A stretch of 64,000 nt of DNA from NCBI RefSeq assembly GCF_029439465.1, contig NZ_JAROAV010000028.1, positions 248,001-312,000 of the forward strand, written 5' to 3'. How positions within the stretch are numbered: position 1 is the first letter of the stretch; the number at the start of each line of letters is the position of its first letter. Below, one piece after another: positions 27,501 to 39,988 of the stretch. The stretch is from Luteipulveratus flavus. GTDB taxonomy: Bacteria; Actinomycetota; Actinomycetes; Actinomycetales; Dermatophilaceae. The notes under the pieces were generated by a model, which was not told the origin of the DNA, did not search any database, and worked only from the letters and a program-made list of their open reading frames with translations. The translations under genes and the position numbers were made by a program.

Positions 27501-28649
27501 CGGCAGGACGGTCATCGTCACCGCGTACCCGGTCCCGGCGAACGTCTCGACGCTCTGGACGGGGATCGTGTCGGCCGCGGATGCGTCGAGGTCGGGCATC
27601 GGGTAGTTCTGCACCGTCAGCAGCGAGTCGAAGAGGGCGTCCACGCCGGCCGCGCGCTGGATCGCGCCCATCCCGGCGTAGCGGTGCTCCTCCGTCGCGA
27701 GCGCAGCGGCCTGCACCTCACGGGCGAGGTCGCCGATCGAGGTACCGGCGCGCGCACGCACCCGGACGGGATAGGTGGCGCACAGGGTGCCGACCGCCGT
27801 CCCCACGCCGGCCACGGGGGCGGCCCGCCCGGAGTCGACCTGTCCGAGCACGACGTCCTCGCTGCCCGTCGCGTACCCGGCGACCAGCGCCCAGCAGACC
27901 TGCAGCACCGTGGTGAGCGTGACCTGCTCGCGCCTCGCCCACTCCGTCAGCAGCGTGGTCGTCCGTGCGTCGACCAGCGCCGTTCGGCGATCCAGCGGAC
28001 GTCCCGGGTCGCCGTCGTCGGCGGCGAGCAGCGTCGGGGACGCCAGACCGGAGAGCGCGTCGGACCAGGCGGTCAGCGACGCGTCGAGGCTGCGTCCGCC
28101 CAGCCAGCCGAGGAAGTCGCGGAACGCCGGGTCCGGACGGCTCAGGGGACCCGACCCGGCGTACTCCTGCGCGACCGCCTGGAGCAGCAGCGGGAGCGAC
28201 CAGCCGTCGAGGACGAGGTGGTGGACGGCCAGCAGCAGCCGGTACGACCCGTCCGGGCGGCCGAGCAGCGTCGCTCGCAGCAGCGGGGGGTCGGTGAGGT
28301 CGAACCGCGCCGTACGGTCCGCGGTGGTGCGCCGCTCGACCTCGCCGGCGGCCGCGTCCGACGACAGGCCCGTGAGGTCGACGACCTCCCACGGCACGGT
28401 CGCGTGCGGCGGTACGACCTGAACGGCCTGCCCGTTGCGGCGGCGCCGGAAGCAGGCACGCAGGTTCGGGTAGCGCACGAGCAGGGCGTCGACGGCTGCG
28501 TGCAGGCGCTCGGGGACGAGGCGCTCGTCGAGCTCGACCACCACCTGCAGCACGTACGGGTCGTCGTCGCGTCCCTCGCACTCGAAGAGCAGACCGTCCT
28601 GCAGCGGTGTCAGCGGAAGGTAGTCGTTCCGCGCGGTGGTGATGGTCAT
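21579..28649 (-). CDS. nonribosomal peptide synthetase NRPS-2 (C-A-T-C-A-T-TE)
   Basis: This is a 2356-residue terminal NRPS with two full modules and a release domain. C1: HHLVLDGWS at 143. A1: [11 protein letters not shown] near 612. T1: GGHSLL, Ser 997. C2: HHIAVDGWS at 1178. A2: FTSGSTGRPKG near 1655-1665. T2: GGNSIRS, Ser 2034. TE: GWSYGG, nucleophile Ser 2173. Aligning by eye to GrsA/EntF, the A1 pocket reads D-I-T-Q-V-G-L-I-W-K, which I cannot assign, and A2 reads D-A-W-V-L-A-G-V-C-K, a hydrophobic pocket similar to the Phe pocket of GrsA. No epimerase or methyltransferase is present. The gene follows NRPS-1 by 12 bases and its start suits acceptance from NRPS-1's final T domain. The TE could hydrolyse or cyclise the product. 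Confidence 0.96.
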   Translation of the reverse strand: MTITTARNDYLPLTPLQDGLLFECEGRDDDPYVLQVVVELDERLVPERLHAAVDALLVRYPNLRACFRRRRNGQAVQVVPPHATVPWEVVDLTGLSSDAAAGEVERRTTADRTARFDLTDPPLLRATLLGRPDGSYRLLLAVHHLVLDGWSLPLLLQAVAQEYAGSGPLSRPDPAFRDFLGWLGGRSLDASLTAWSDALSGLASPTLLAADDGDPGRPLDRRTALVDARTTTLLTEWARREQVTLTTVLQVCWALVAGYATGSEDVVLGQVDSGRAAPVAGVGTAVGTLCATYPVRVRARAGTSIGDLAREVQAAALATEEHRYAGMGAIQRAAGVDALFDSLLTVQNYPMPDLDASAADTIPVQSVETFAGTGYAVTMTVLPVDHELELVLQVRARLRAGHSASSLLERFRSLLAVVAECDPASPVAALPVATPDERSGLIALGRGPEAYEGLPGDDLVAAIAARSDSVLVGEHRSWSGVELAAQSQRLARALVRRGIGPESLVGLAVPRTGEAVVAMLGVLSSGAAYVFFDPFLPPARLAVILDDAAPSLLVGTSERLAALTDHAVGVDRLALDELCDEMLDADAPTSDPVSDRDRTEPLRGGHPAYVIFTSGTTGRPKGVVVGHANLANTLRAYPAAVGGLTAADRMLAVTTFGFDIAHTEVLAPLLAGASIVLADEETVRDVDRLVALLRSSGTTVMQATPVHWRELCRQHPDALRGLTAVSGGEALPADLADEMVRRGALLHNLYGPTETTIWSTGGRVGEPCGEGPDIGRPIAGNDCRVLDAALRPVPVGVAGELYIGGPSVARGYRNRPALTASRFVADPWGAPGSRMYRTGDLAVWTADGRLRCLGRTDHQVKLRGHRIEPAEIEAVLCRSDAVDDAVVVLHHPAGTEPLLVAYVVAPAAASADIHEHARASLPSALVPSQVVTLDRMPLTTSGKIDRNALPSPTVVAAASGVAPRTPTESVLAEVFAEILEVEQVGVHDDFFARGGHSLLAARVVSRLRTITGVDVPPRTLFEAPSVAALAQRLQDAGPVGDRPERREPAAQDGELTAAQQRMWLMSRVRAGRSAYNVAVAVRLQGDLDLPALEQALTDVVDRHEPLRTTFPLQGGRPVQHVRPTTAFGVSVLDCPPEDVQRRLAEAAAAPFDLMTQLPVRATVLRVGAAEHVLSLVVHHIAVDGWSLGPLCADLSSAYADRRAGRSPQRPPVPVRYLDYVDWYARRLGDASDPESRAYQQLEYWRGQLAGAPDTLTLPADRPRPARPTGQGRRIPFRLDAEVHRDLLDLARRHGVTPFMVLHAALAATLTDLGAGTDVPIGTAVAGRDDDRLHDLVGLFVNTVVLRLDCSGSPSLVELAQRSRHTVLAAQEHQDVPFDAVVDALAVPRDTSRNPLFQVMLILQNTPAAALDLDGLTVGEAGTPEVAAKVDLALELTEQWDGTVPAGVDGGLDLATDLFDTTTANRVLERFRTVLLAGLHRPDAPLVPLAPAEGTLSERFETVVRRHGDRPALQWDGPDGPATWTYEDLAGRARRVARELAARDVGPGDVVGVLMARSAEALAAILGVMTAGAAYLPMDPAYPHERIAMMAQDAAPRVTLTTAAGRDLAESAGLADVVVLDDLGTAARIAAHPTSPLAPEEPARPARPADPAYVIFTSGSTGRPKGVVISQRSAHQFVRAQATLVRPRDGWRVLQTASLSFDASFWEIGLSLFQGGTAVIAGDRERAGAPLADLLRRYDVRSAVLPPVVIGSIPPDAELPDGLDILSAGEALPVETVNTYSRKLLLRNGYGPTESTVCASISAPMTPGSVPIGHAFPGRDLHVLDSRLQPVPDGSEGELYLAGQGLADGYLGRAALTAERFVACPYGRPGERMYRTGDLVRVGADGQLEYLGRADRQVKVNGHRVEPAETESALLAEDAVRQAVVHVWSAPGGSRELVAHVVADRAVDLRALRTRLAETLPPHQVPTSITAVDRIPLTVNGKIDHAALPAPTGESGADDRPSQDPVVEVVRAAFEHVLGRPVTAASDFFEVGGNSIRSVELVARLEDLGVEVEIDDVIEARTPERIAALASTGDAVSTAGGEVPGRDAFEPVLVLRDSDERPPLFCVHGGIGMSLAYLALLPHLDRAQPVVALQSPSLDPDAPLPLSVADAASHYVDEVVRRAPTGPVHLLGWSYGGLLVHEMAVQLTERGREVGQLAILDSFPVTRLDAPDEQHLLQEVLAYVGERDAQQGPLTVAGVVDVLRRTGGPLAGVGTVQVRRVLALARQHTLLAGRHRPRAHRGDAVLYGAMRGTGDDPHAVLTARLDSWRPYVAGELTAVPVDADHDGMMNPIAAQQITAHLRDRLTGSAEVQPKETR

Positions 28650-28661
28650 CTCGAACCTTCC

Positions 28662-34898
<6,237 letters not shown>

Positions 34899-34922
34899 GG
34901 GTGGAGTTCTCCTGCGATGCGG

Positions 34923-35972
34923 TCAGCGAGTGGCGGGGGCCGCGTCGACGGCCGGTTCGAACGGGGTCGGCACGCGCAGGTCGAGCCGGGTGATGCCGTC
35001 CTGGGCGCCGAGACGGGCGGGCCGGGTGGCCTCGTCGCCGTAGCGGTTACGGACCCAGGAGTCGTCGTGCACGGTCGTGAGGTAGCGCTCCCCCAGGTCG
35101 GGAGCGATCGCGACCGCGAGGATGTCGTCGCGACCGTGGCGTGCGAGCCAGGTCGCCGCCGCCGCGACGACGGTGCCGGTCGAGCCACCGAGCAGGAAGC
35201 CGGACCGGGCCAGCGCCTTCGCGGCCCGTACGGTCTCGGCCTCCTCCACGAGCAGGACCTCGTCGGGCTCCACCGGGTCCAGCAGGGGCGGGCGGACCCC
35301 GGCGCCGAGGCCCGGGATGTGCCGGGTGGCGGCCGGCGTGCCGAACGTCACGGAGCCGACGCTGTCGACCGCGACGACCCGCGTGGACGGGCTGTGGTCG
35401 CGCAGGTAGCGCATGACGCCGATCAGGGTCCCGCAGGTGCCGGCGCCGACGAACACGACGTCGGGGACGCCCGCGCCGGCGAGGATCTCCGGCCCGGTCG
35501 TCGCGTAGTGACCACGCCAGTTCGCCTCGTTGGCGTACTGGTTCGGCCAGAACCACGACGGGTTCTCCTGGAGCATCGCGCTCACGGCCGCCAGCCGCGC
35601 ACCGAGCAGCCCGGTCTGCGGGTGCGGCTCACTGACCACGACGACCTCCGCGCCGAACGCGCGCATCATCGCCAGCGACGCGGGCGTGCACCGGGTGTCG
35701 GTCACGCAGTGGAACTCGTAGCCGCGACTGGCCGAGGCCATCGCGAGGGCGACGCCGAGGTTGCCCGACGAGCTCTCCACGAGGTGACCGCCGGGGATCA
35801 GCGTCCCGGCGCGCTCGGCCACGTCCAGCATGCTCATCGCGGCCTTGAGCTTCACCGACCCGGCGAGGTTGAGCCCTTCGCACTTCAGCAGCAGCCGCCG
35901 CCCGAGCGTAGGGGTCAGGTCGATGAACAGGTCGGGCACGTTGAACTGCTCGGCCGAGGTGATGACGGTCAT
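34923..35972 (-). CDS. SbnA-like N-(2-amino-2-carboxyethyl)-L-glutamate synthase
   Basis: This is a PLP enzyme of the cysteine-synthase/beta-replacement family, 349 residues. In staphyloferrin B synthesis SbnA condenses O-phospho-L-serine with L-glutamate; SbnB then releases Dap. The likely PLP lysine is K41 in GSVKLKA, followed by ESSSGNLGVALA (substrate/phosphate loop) and GAGTCGTLIGVMRYL. The lone similarity to ordinary O-acetylserine sulfhydrylases would not distinguish it, but the immediate neighbour is an SbnB-like dehydrogenase and the NRPS-1 pocket suits a diamino acid, so Dap synthesis is the best reading. The 34-base gap to sbnB and 24-base gap to NRPS-1 indicate one operon. Confidence 0.88.
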   Translation of the reverse strand: MTVITSAEQFNVPDLFIDLTPTLGRRLLLKCEGLNLAGSVKLKAAMSMLDVAERAGTLIPGGHLVESSSGNLGVALAMASASRGYEFHCVTDTRCTPASLAMMRAFGAEVVVVSEPHPQTGLLGARLAAVSAMLQENPSWFWPNQYANEANWRGHYATTGPEILAGAGVPDVVFVGAGTCGTLIGVMRYLRDHSPSTRVVAVDSVGSVTFGTPAATRHIPGLGAGVRPPLLDPVEPDEVLLVEEAETVRAAKALARSGFLLGGSTGTVVAAAATWLARHGRDDILAVAIAPDLGERYLTTVHDDSWVRNRYGDEATRPARLGAQDGITRLDLRVPTPFEPAVDAAPATR

Positions 35973-36006
35973 CGATGATCCCTCCGGTCGCTCGGGCGGG
36001 CGCCGC

Positions 36007-37041
36007 TCAGCGGGCCGTCCGGCTCATCTCGTGGAAGAAGCCCGGGACCGGTTCGAGCGCCCCGGACGAGCCGAGCTCGTCGTGGATGTAGCGCGCGAGC
36101 GCCAGGTCGAGCACGCCGAGGCCGAACGGGGAGAGCACGACGGTCCGGTCGGCCGGGATCTGCACCTCGCCCTCGATGACCTGGGCGAGGGTGCCGGCGA
36201 GGAAGTCGCGGTGGCCGAGCTCCTGCTCCATCAGGTGCACCGACGTGTTGGCCTTGAGGCAGTGCTCGACGTCGTCGACCACGTTCACGGCCGAGCGGAT
36301 CACCTCGGTGCCGAGGTCGCGCAGCGACACGTTCAGCACGACCGGGTGGTGCGAGAAGGCCTGCGGGTCGAGCAGGTACGGCTCCGGCGCGACCGTCGCG
36401 AGCACGACGAGGTCGCTCGCCCGTACGAGGTCCTCGGCCGTGTCGTGGACCGTCACGGTGGCGCCGTCGGACGCCCCGCGCAGGTAGTCGGCGAACGCTC
36501 CGGCGTGCTCCGCGGACAGGTCGTGGATGCCGATCTCGTCGTACGCACCGCCGGCGGCCTGCAGGTAGTGGTGCACGTACCGGGCGATGAGGCCTCCGCC
36601 GACGATGCCGAGGCGCCGGGCACGCGGCCGGGACGCCCCGAGGACCTGAGCGCCGAGCGCTGCCGAGGCCGCCGTACGAGCTGCGCTGATGATCGACGCC
36701 TCCAGGCAGGCGTACGGGTAGCCGGTCGTCGGGTCGTTGAGGATGACGACGGCGGACGCCCTGGGGATGCCGCGCTCGATGTTCGCCGGGACGCTCGAGA
36801 TCCACTTGATGCCGTCGACGGCCTGCTCCCCCGCGACCGAGGCCGGAAGGGCGATAATCCGGTTGGCCGGGCGGTCCTCGAACCGCAGGAAGTACGACGG
36901 CGGGTTGACCGTCAGGCCGCGCTCGTGCGTGAGGTAGGTCTCGCGGACGACGTCGAGGACGACCTTCTCGCGTCCGGCGAGGGTGGCGCTCACCTGCTCT
37001 CCGCTGATCACCGTGAACGCGGGCTGGGGCTGCGCAGTCAT
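36007..37041 (-). CDS. SbnB-like N-((2S)-2-amino-2-carboxyethyl)-L-glutamate dehydrogenase
   Basis: This is a member of the ornithine cyclodeaminase/mu-crystallin family, 344 residues. SbnB oxidatively cleaves the SbnA product with NAD+, giving L-2,3-diaminopropionate, 2-oxoglutarate and NADH. The N-terminal catalytic half has PPSYFLRFED and GIKWISSVPANIERGIPRA; the NAD-binding motif is GIVGGGLIARYVHHYL near residue 150. The ATG at 37039-37041 is the first gene behind the SARP box at 37107-37135. It heads the operon sbnB-sbnA-NRPS-1-NRPS-2-permease. Confidence 0.9.
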   Translation of the reverse strand: MTAQPQPAFTVISGEQVSATLAGREKVVLDVVRETYLTHERGLTVNPPSYFLRFEDRPANRIIALPASVAGEQAVDGIKWISSVPANIERGIPRASAVVILNDPTTGYPYACLEASIISAARTAASAALGAQVLGASRPRARRLGIVGGGLIARYVHHYLQAAGGAYDEIGIHDLSAEHAGAFADYLRGASDGATVTVHDTAEDLVRASDLVVLATVAPEPYLLDPQAFSHHPVVLNVSLRDLGTEVIRSAVNVVDDVEHCLKANTSVHLMEQELGHRDFLAGTLAQVIEGEVQIPADRTVVLSPFGLGVLDLALARYIHDELGSSGALEPVPGFFHEMSRTAR

Positions 37042-37092
37042 CTCGTTCCTTGTCTCAAGAGGTCGTGCCCGCGGGTGCGGTGCTTCGGAACC

Positions 37093-37135
37093 AGCGTGGT
37101 CGAGCGCCCTGACCCGGCCCTGACGCCTGGCTGAC
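37093..37135 (-). promoter_or_regulatory. SARP box plus -10 for the sbnB-NRPS operon
   Basis: Read on the minus strand, heptamers GTCAGCC (37129-37135), GTCAGGG (37118-37124) and GTCAGGG (37107-37113) are spaced exactly 11 bp. Exactly 8 bp after the last lies CACGCT (37093-37098), a usable -10 with A and T at the key positions. The array begins 7 bases past the acyl-CoA dehydrogenase stop, so this short gap is a dedicated promoter. Confidence 0.82.
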
Positions 37136-37142
37136 GCCGCGG

Positions 37143-38804
37143 TCACAGCCCGGTGGCCTCTGCTCCGAGGACGGGCCGGCTCGACTCAACAGCGCGAAAA
37201 CCGTTGAGCAGCTGAATGTTTCGGGTGCCTTCCATGAACTCGATGCCACGGGCGGCCCGCACGGCCCGGTCCAGGGCCGGCCATGCGGTGAGAGCGGCCG
37301 GGCCGCCGAGCATCTCGGCGACCTCGCGCGTGACGTGCTCGGCCAGCCGGCACGCCCGCGCCTTGGCGATCGACGCGAGCGCACCGTCGCCGGTCTCGTC
37401 CACCACCAGGGCCGCCCGCAGGACGAGCTCGCGCGTGACGACGACGCGCCGCTCGAGGTCGGCCACGCGGTCCTGCGCGCTCGGTGGTGGAGTGCCCCAC
37501 GCCCGCGCGAGGACGTCCAGCGCCGAGCCGGCCACGCCAAGGGCCATCGCCGCCACGCCGGGGCGCAGCCGGTTGAACACCTCGACCGCACCCCGCAGGC
37601 CGCGTCGCCCGCGAGGCAGGGACCGGCCCAGCTCGTCCTCGACGCCCACGGGCACCCGGTCGAGATGCACCGCGCAGAACTGCGCACCGCGAATCCCCAG
37701 CATCGGCAACGGTTCTGCGCGGAACTGAGGCAGCGTCGCGTCCACGAGGTACGCACCGACGCCGAGCGGCCCTCCGGAATGACGCGCGAAGACCACGGCG
37801 TGGCGCGCACGGGCGGCGCCACCGACGTACCTCTTCTCGCCGACGAGGTACGCCTGGCTCGTACCGAGGTCGCCGACCAGACGTGTCTCCATCGAGGCGG
37901 CGTCGGAGCCGTGGCCGGGCTCGGTGAGCGCGAAGCACGACCACGTGGGCCCGGCGGTGAACTGCGGGAAGAACCGGTCGCGCTGCTGCTGGTCGCCCAG
38001 GTGGGCGATCAGGACGCCGGACATCGACGGTCCGGGGGCCGCCATGAGGACGCCCAGGTCTCCGCGGCTCAGCTCCTCGAGCACGACCGCCCGCTCGACG
38101 GCGGTGGTGCCGTCGACGCGGTGACCGTCGCACACGTCGGCGTCGCGATAGTCCGCCGGCGTCCCTGCCGTCGCCATCCACCGGAGCCCGCCGCCCGCCG
38201 GCGCATCCGGCCGGAGCCCGTGCTCGCGGTCGACCAGGTCGGCGTGCGCGGCGAAGTCGTCCGCCCACTCGGTGGCCATCTCCCGCACCCCCGGCAGCAG
38301 GTCGTGCTCGGCACGCCGGGTGTGTGGTGCCGACGCCGCGGACGCCGCCACGGGTACGGCGACCGCGCAGCCTTCACTTCTCGTCGCCTCGACGCCGATC
38401 CCGCCGGCGAGGAACCCGTGGGCACCGTGCAGCCGCAGCAGATCTCGCTCGACGTCGGTGAGCCGGCGGTGCAGCCGGGCGAGGGTGGACACCGGCGGCT
38501 CCGGGCGCAGCGCCCGCAGCTCGATCTCGATCTCCGCGTGGTCGGCGAGGGTGTCGGTCAGCTGGGCACGCACGGTCGGGACGGTGATCAGGGCGGCATC
38601 GCCGGACCGCCGGCCGCGCAGGTGGTCCACCACGCTGTCACGCAGCCGTTCGCCGAACCCGAGCCTCGCCCACAGCACCGCGGGCCCGCCCACCGGCCCG
38701 GTCACGTCCAGAGCGGCGTCGATGCCCGATCCGCGCGCCAGGCGCCGGATGTCGCCGAAGGACGGTGCGTCCACGGCGGCACCCCCGCGCGCGTCGGGGC
38801 TCAT
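37143..38804 (-). CDS. acyl-CoA dehydrogenase family protein with extra N-terminal region
   Basis: This is a 553-residue flavoprotein. Residues from about 190 onward form an acyl-CoA dehydrogenase, with CFALTEPGHGSDAASMETR (FAD/substrate-binding region), the conserved FNRLRPGVAAMALG helix and MEGTRNIQLLNGF, whose Glu is in the place of the catalytic base. The first 150-190 residues are additional; part of them (a helical stretch with paired Leu/Arg around residues 95-135) looks like a partial dehydrogenase C-terminal bundle, but I cannot assign it. In this operon it probably desaturates the acyl unit held on the ACP, rather than a fatty acyl-CoA. The ATG at 38802-38804 overlaps the stop of the upstream gene. 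Confidence 0.82.
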   Translation of the reverse strand: MSPDARGGAAVDAPSFGDIRRLARGSGIDAALDVTGPVGGPAVLWARLGFGERLRDSVVDHLRGRRSGDAALITVPTVRAQLTDTLADHAEIEIELRALRPEPPVSTLARLHRRLTDVERDLLRLHGAHGFLAGGIGVEATRSEGCAVAVPVAASAASAPHTRRAEHDLLPGVREMATEWADDFAAHADLVDREHGLRPDAPAGGGLRWMATAGTPADYRDADVCDGHRVDGTTAVERAVVLEELSRGDLGVLMAAPGPSMSGVLIAHLGDQQQRDRFFPQFTAGPTWSCFALTEPGHGSDAASMETRLVGDLGTSQAYLVGEKRYVGGAARARHAVVFARHSGGPLGVGAYLVDATLPQFRAEPLPMLGIRGAQFCAVHLDRVPVGVEDELGRSLPRGRRGLRGAVEVFNRLRPGVAAMALGVAGSALDVLARAWGTPPPSAQDRVADLERRVVVTRELVLRAALVVDETGDGALASIAKARACRLAEHVTREVAEMLGGPAALTAWPALDRAVRAARGIEFMEGTRNIQLLNGFRAVESSRPVLGAEATGL

Positions 38805-39694
38805 GGTGCGGGCTCGCCGCACGCACCCGGGAGGGCGATGAGACCGTGGACCGCGCCGAGCGCGGGATCCGCCTCCAGCACGACGACCGGCTCCTCGACC
38901 GTCGCGGCCAGGTACGCCCAGACGCCGGTGCACGGGGCGCCGTGCTGGGCGCGCACCACCTGCGCGGCGACGTCCGGCATCCACGCCGGGTCGATTCCGG
39001 CGCCGACGACGACGCGGACCGGCTGGACCCCGGCCGTGGAGCACAGCCGGTCCAGCACCTCGCTCACCGCACTCCGCTGGGCGGCGCCGAACCCGCGCGC
39101 CACGCCGTGCCGCTGGGCCAGGCCCGTCCGCGGGTCGGCCGTACGCTCCAGCACCACCGCGACCGCGGCGTCGGTCCGCGGGACCTGGTACGGCTCGGCG
39201 CGGACCGCGTAGGGCAGCGTCACCTGGTCCAGGGCGACCACGGCGACGCGCTCGTACCCGTGCCGCGTGGCGAACAGCTCCGCCAGCTCGAGGGCCTGGA
39301 ACGGCGCGACGACACCCATGTCGGCGACGCCGAACGCCGCACGGACCCGCGGGTGGGCCTGGATGATCTCGGTCGTGGGCAGCCGGGCGGCGAAGTAGTC
39401 GGGCACCGCGTACGCGACGACGACCAGGTCGAGGTCGTGGTCGCGAGCGAGGGGTTCCAGCGCCGACACGGCCAGCCGGCCGTAGCTGTTGCCGGGGCGG
39501 GTCAGCAGCTCCTCCCGGCGGAACGGCACCCCGGTCTCCTCCAGCATCGCGGCCTGGAAGTCTCGCGAGGCGGCCTCGGGCAGCTCGCTGCGGACGCCGC
39601 CGCGCAGGTGGTGGACACCGGTGATGCCGAACCCGAGCAGGGAGCCCGCCGGCACCGCCGTCCCGGCGACGCTCCCGGGAGCGATGGCGTACAC
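38801..39694 (-). CDS. thiolase-fold (KASIII-like) protein lacking the catalytic cysteine
   Basis: This 297-residue protein resembles ketoacyl-ACP synthase III in its overall layout: a strand-rich N-terminal half with LDLVVVAYAVPDYF, then FGVADMGVVAPFQALELA, where active enzymes have an AC-G type cysteine motif. Here that position reads ADMG, so the nucleophile is missing. The C-terminal half is also short and has no recognisable His-Asn pair. It may form a non-catalytic partner of the KASIII-like enzyme encoded at the other end of the operon. The start is a GTG at 39692-39694, one base from the ACP stop. The function is unknown. Confidence 0.68.
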   Translation of the reverse strand: MYAIAPGSVAGTAVPAGSLLGFGITGVHHLRGGVRSELPEAASRDFQAAMLEETGVPFRREELLTRPGNSYGRLAVSALEPLARDHDLDLVVVAYAVPDYFAARLPTTEIIQAHPRVRAAFGVADMGVVAPFQALELAELFATRHGYERVAVVALDQVTLPYAVRAEPYQVPRTDAAVAVVLERTADPRTGLAQRHGVARGFGAAQRSAVSEVLDRLCSTAGVQPVRVVVGAGIDPAWMPDVAAQVVRAQHGAPCTGVWAYLAATVEEPVVVLEADPALGAVHGLIALPGACGEPAP

Positions 39695-39695
39695 C

Positions 39696-39959
39696 TCAGG
39701 CGTCCCGCTCGTGGGCCAGGTACGCGGCGAGCGTGCCGACCGTGGTGAAGTCCTTCATCTCGAGCGACTCGACGTCGAGCTCGATGCCCAGGCGCTCCTC
39801 CAGGACCATCAGCAGGTCCAGGACGCCGGTGGAGTCCAGGCCGATCTCGTGGAAGAGCGACGTCTGCGCGGTGACGCCCTCCATCGGGCGGTCGAGCGTC
39901 TCGGCGAGCCCCTCGATGACGGCGTCGACGATCGTGGTGTCGGTGGTGGTCGTGGTCAT
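39696..39959 (-). CDS. stand-alone acyl carrier protein
   Basis: This is an 87-residue carrier protein. The phosphopantetheine attachment site is Ser 43 in EIGLDSTGVLDLLM; the residue after Ser is Thr rather than the usual Leu. A Thr-rich start (MTTTTTD) precedes helix 1. The adjacent decarboxylase and ATP-grasp genes suggest that it carries an amino acid that is processed while bound, as BtrI does in butirosin synthesis. It may then hand the acyl group to the first C domain of NRPS-1. The upstream open frame overlaps the decarboxylase gene's 3' end in another frame and is not real. Confidence 0.92.
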   Translation of the reverse strand: MTTTTTDTTIVDAVIEGLAETLDRPMEGVTAQTSLFHEIGLDSTGVLDLLMVLEERLGIELDVESLEMKDFTTVGTLAAYLAHERDA

Positions 39960-39988
39960 GGTGGTTCTCCTTCGGTGGTGCGCGGCGG

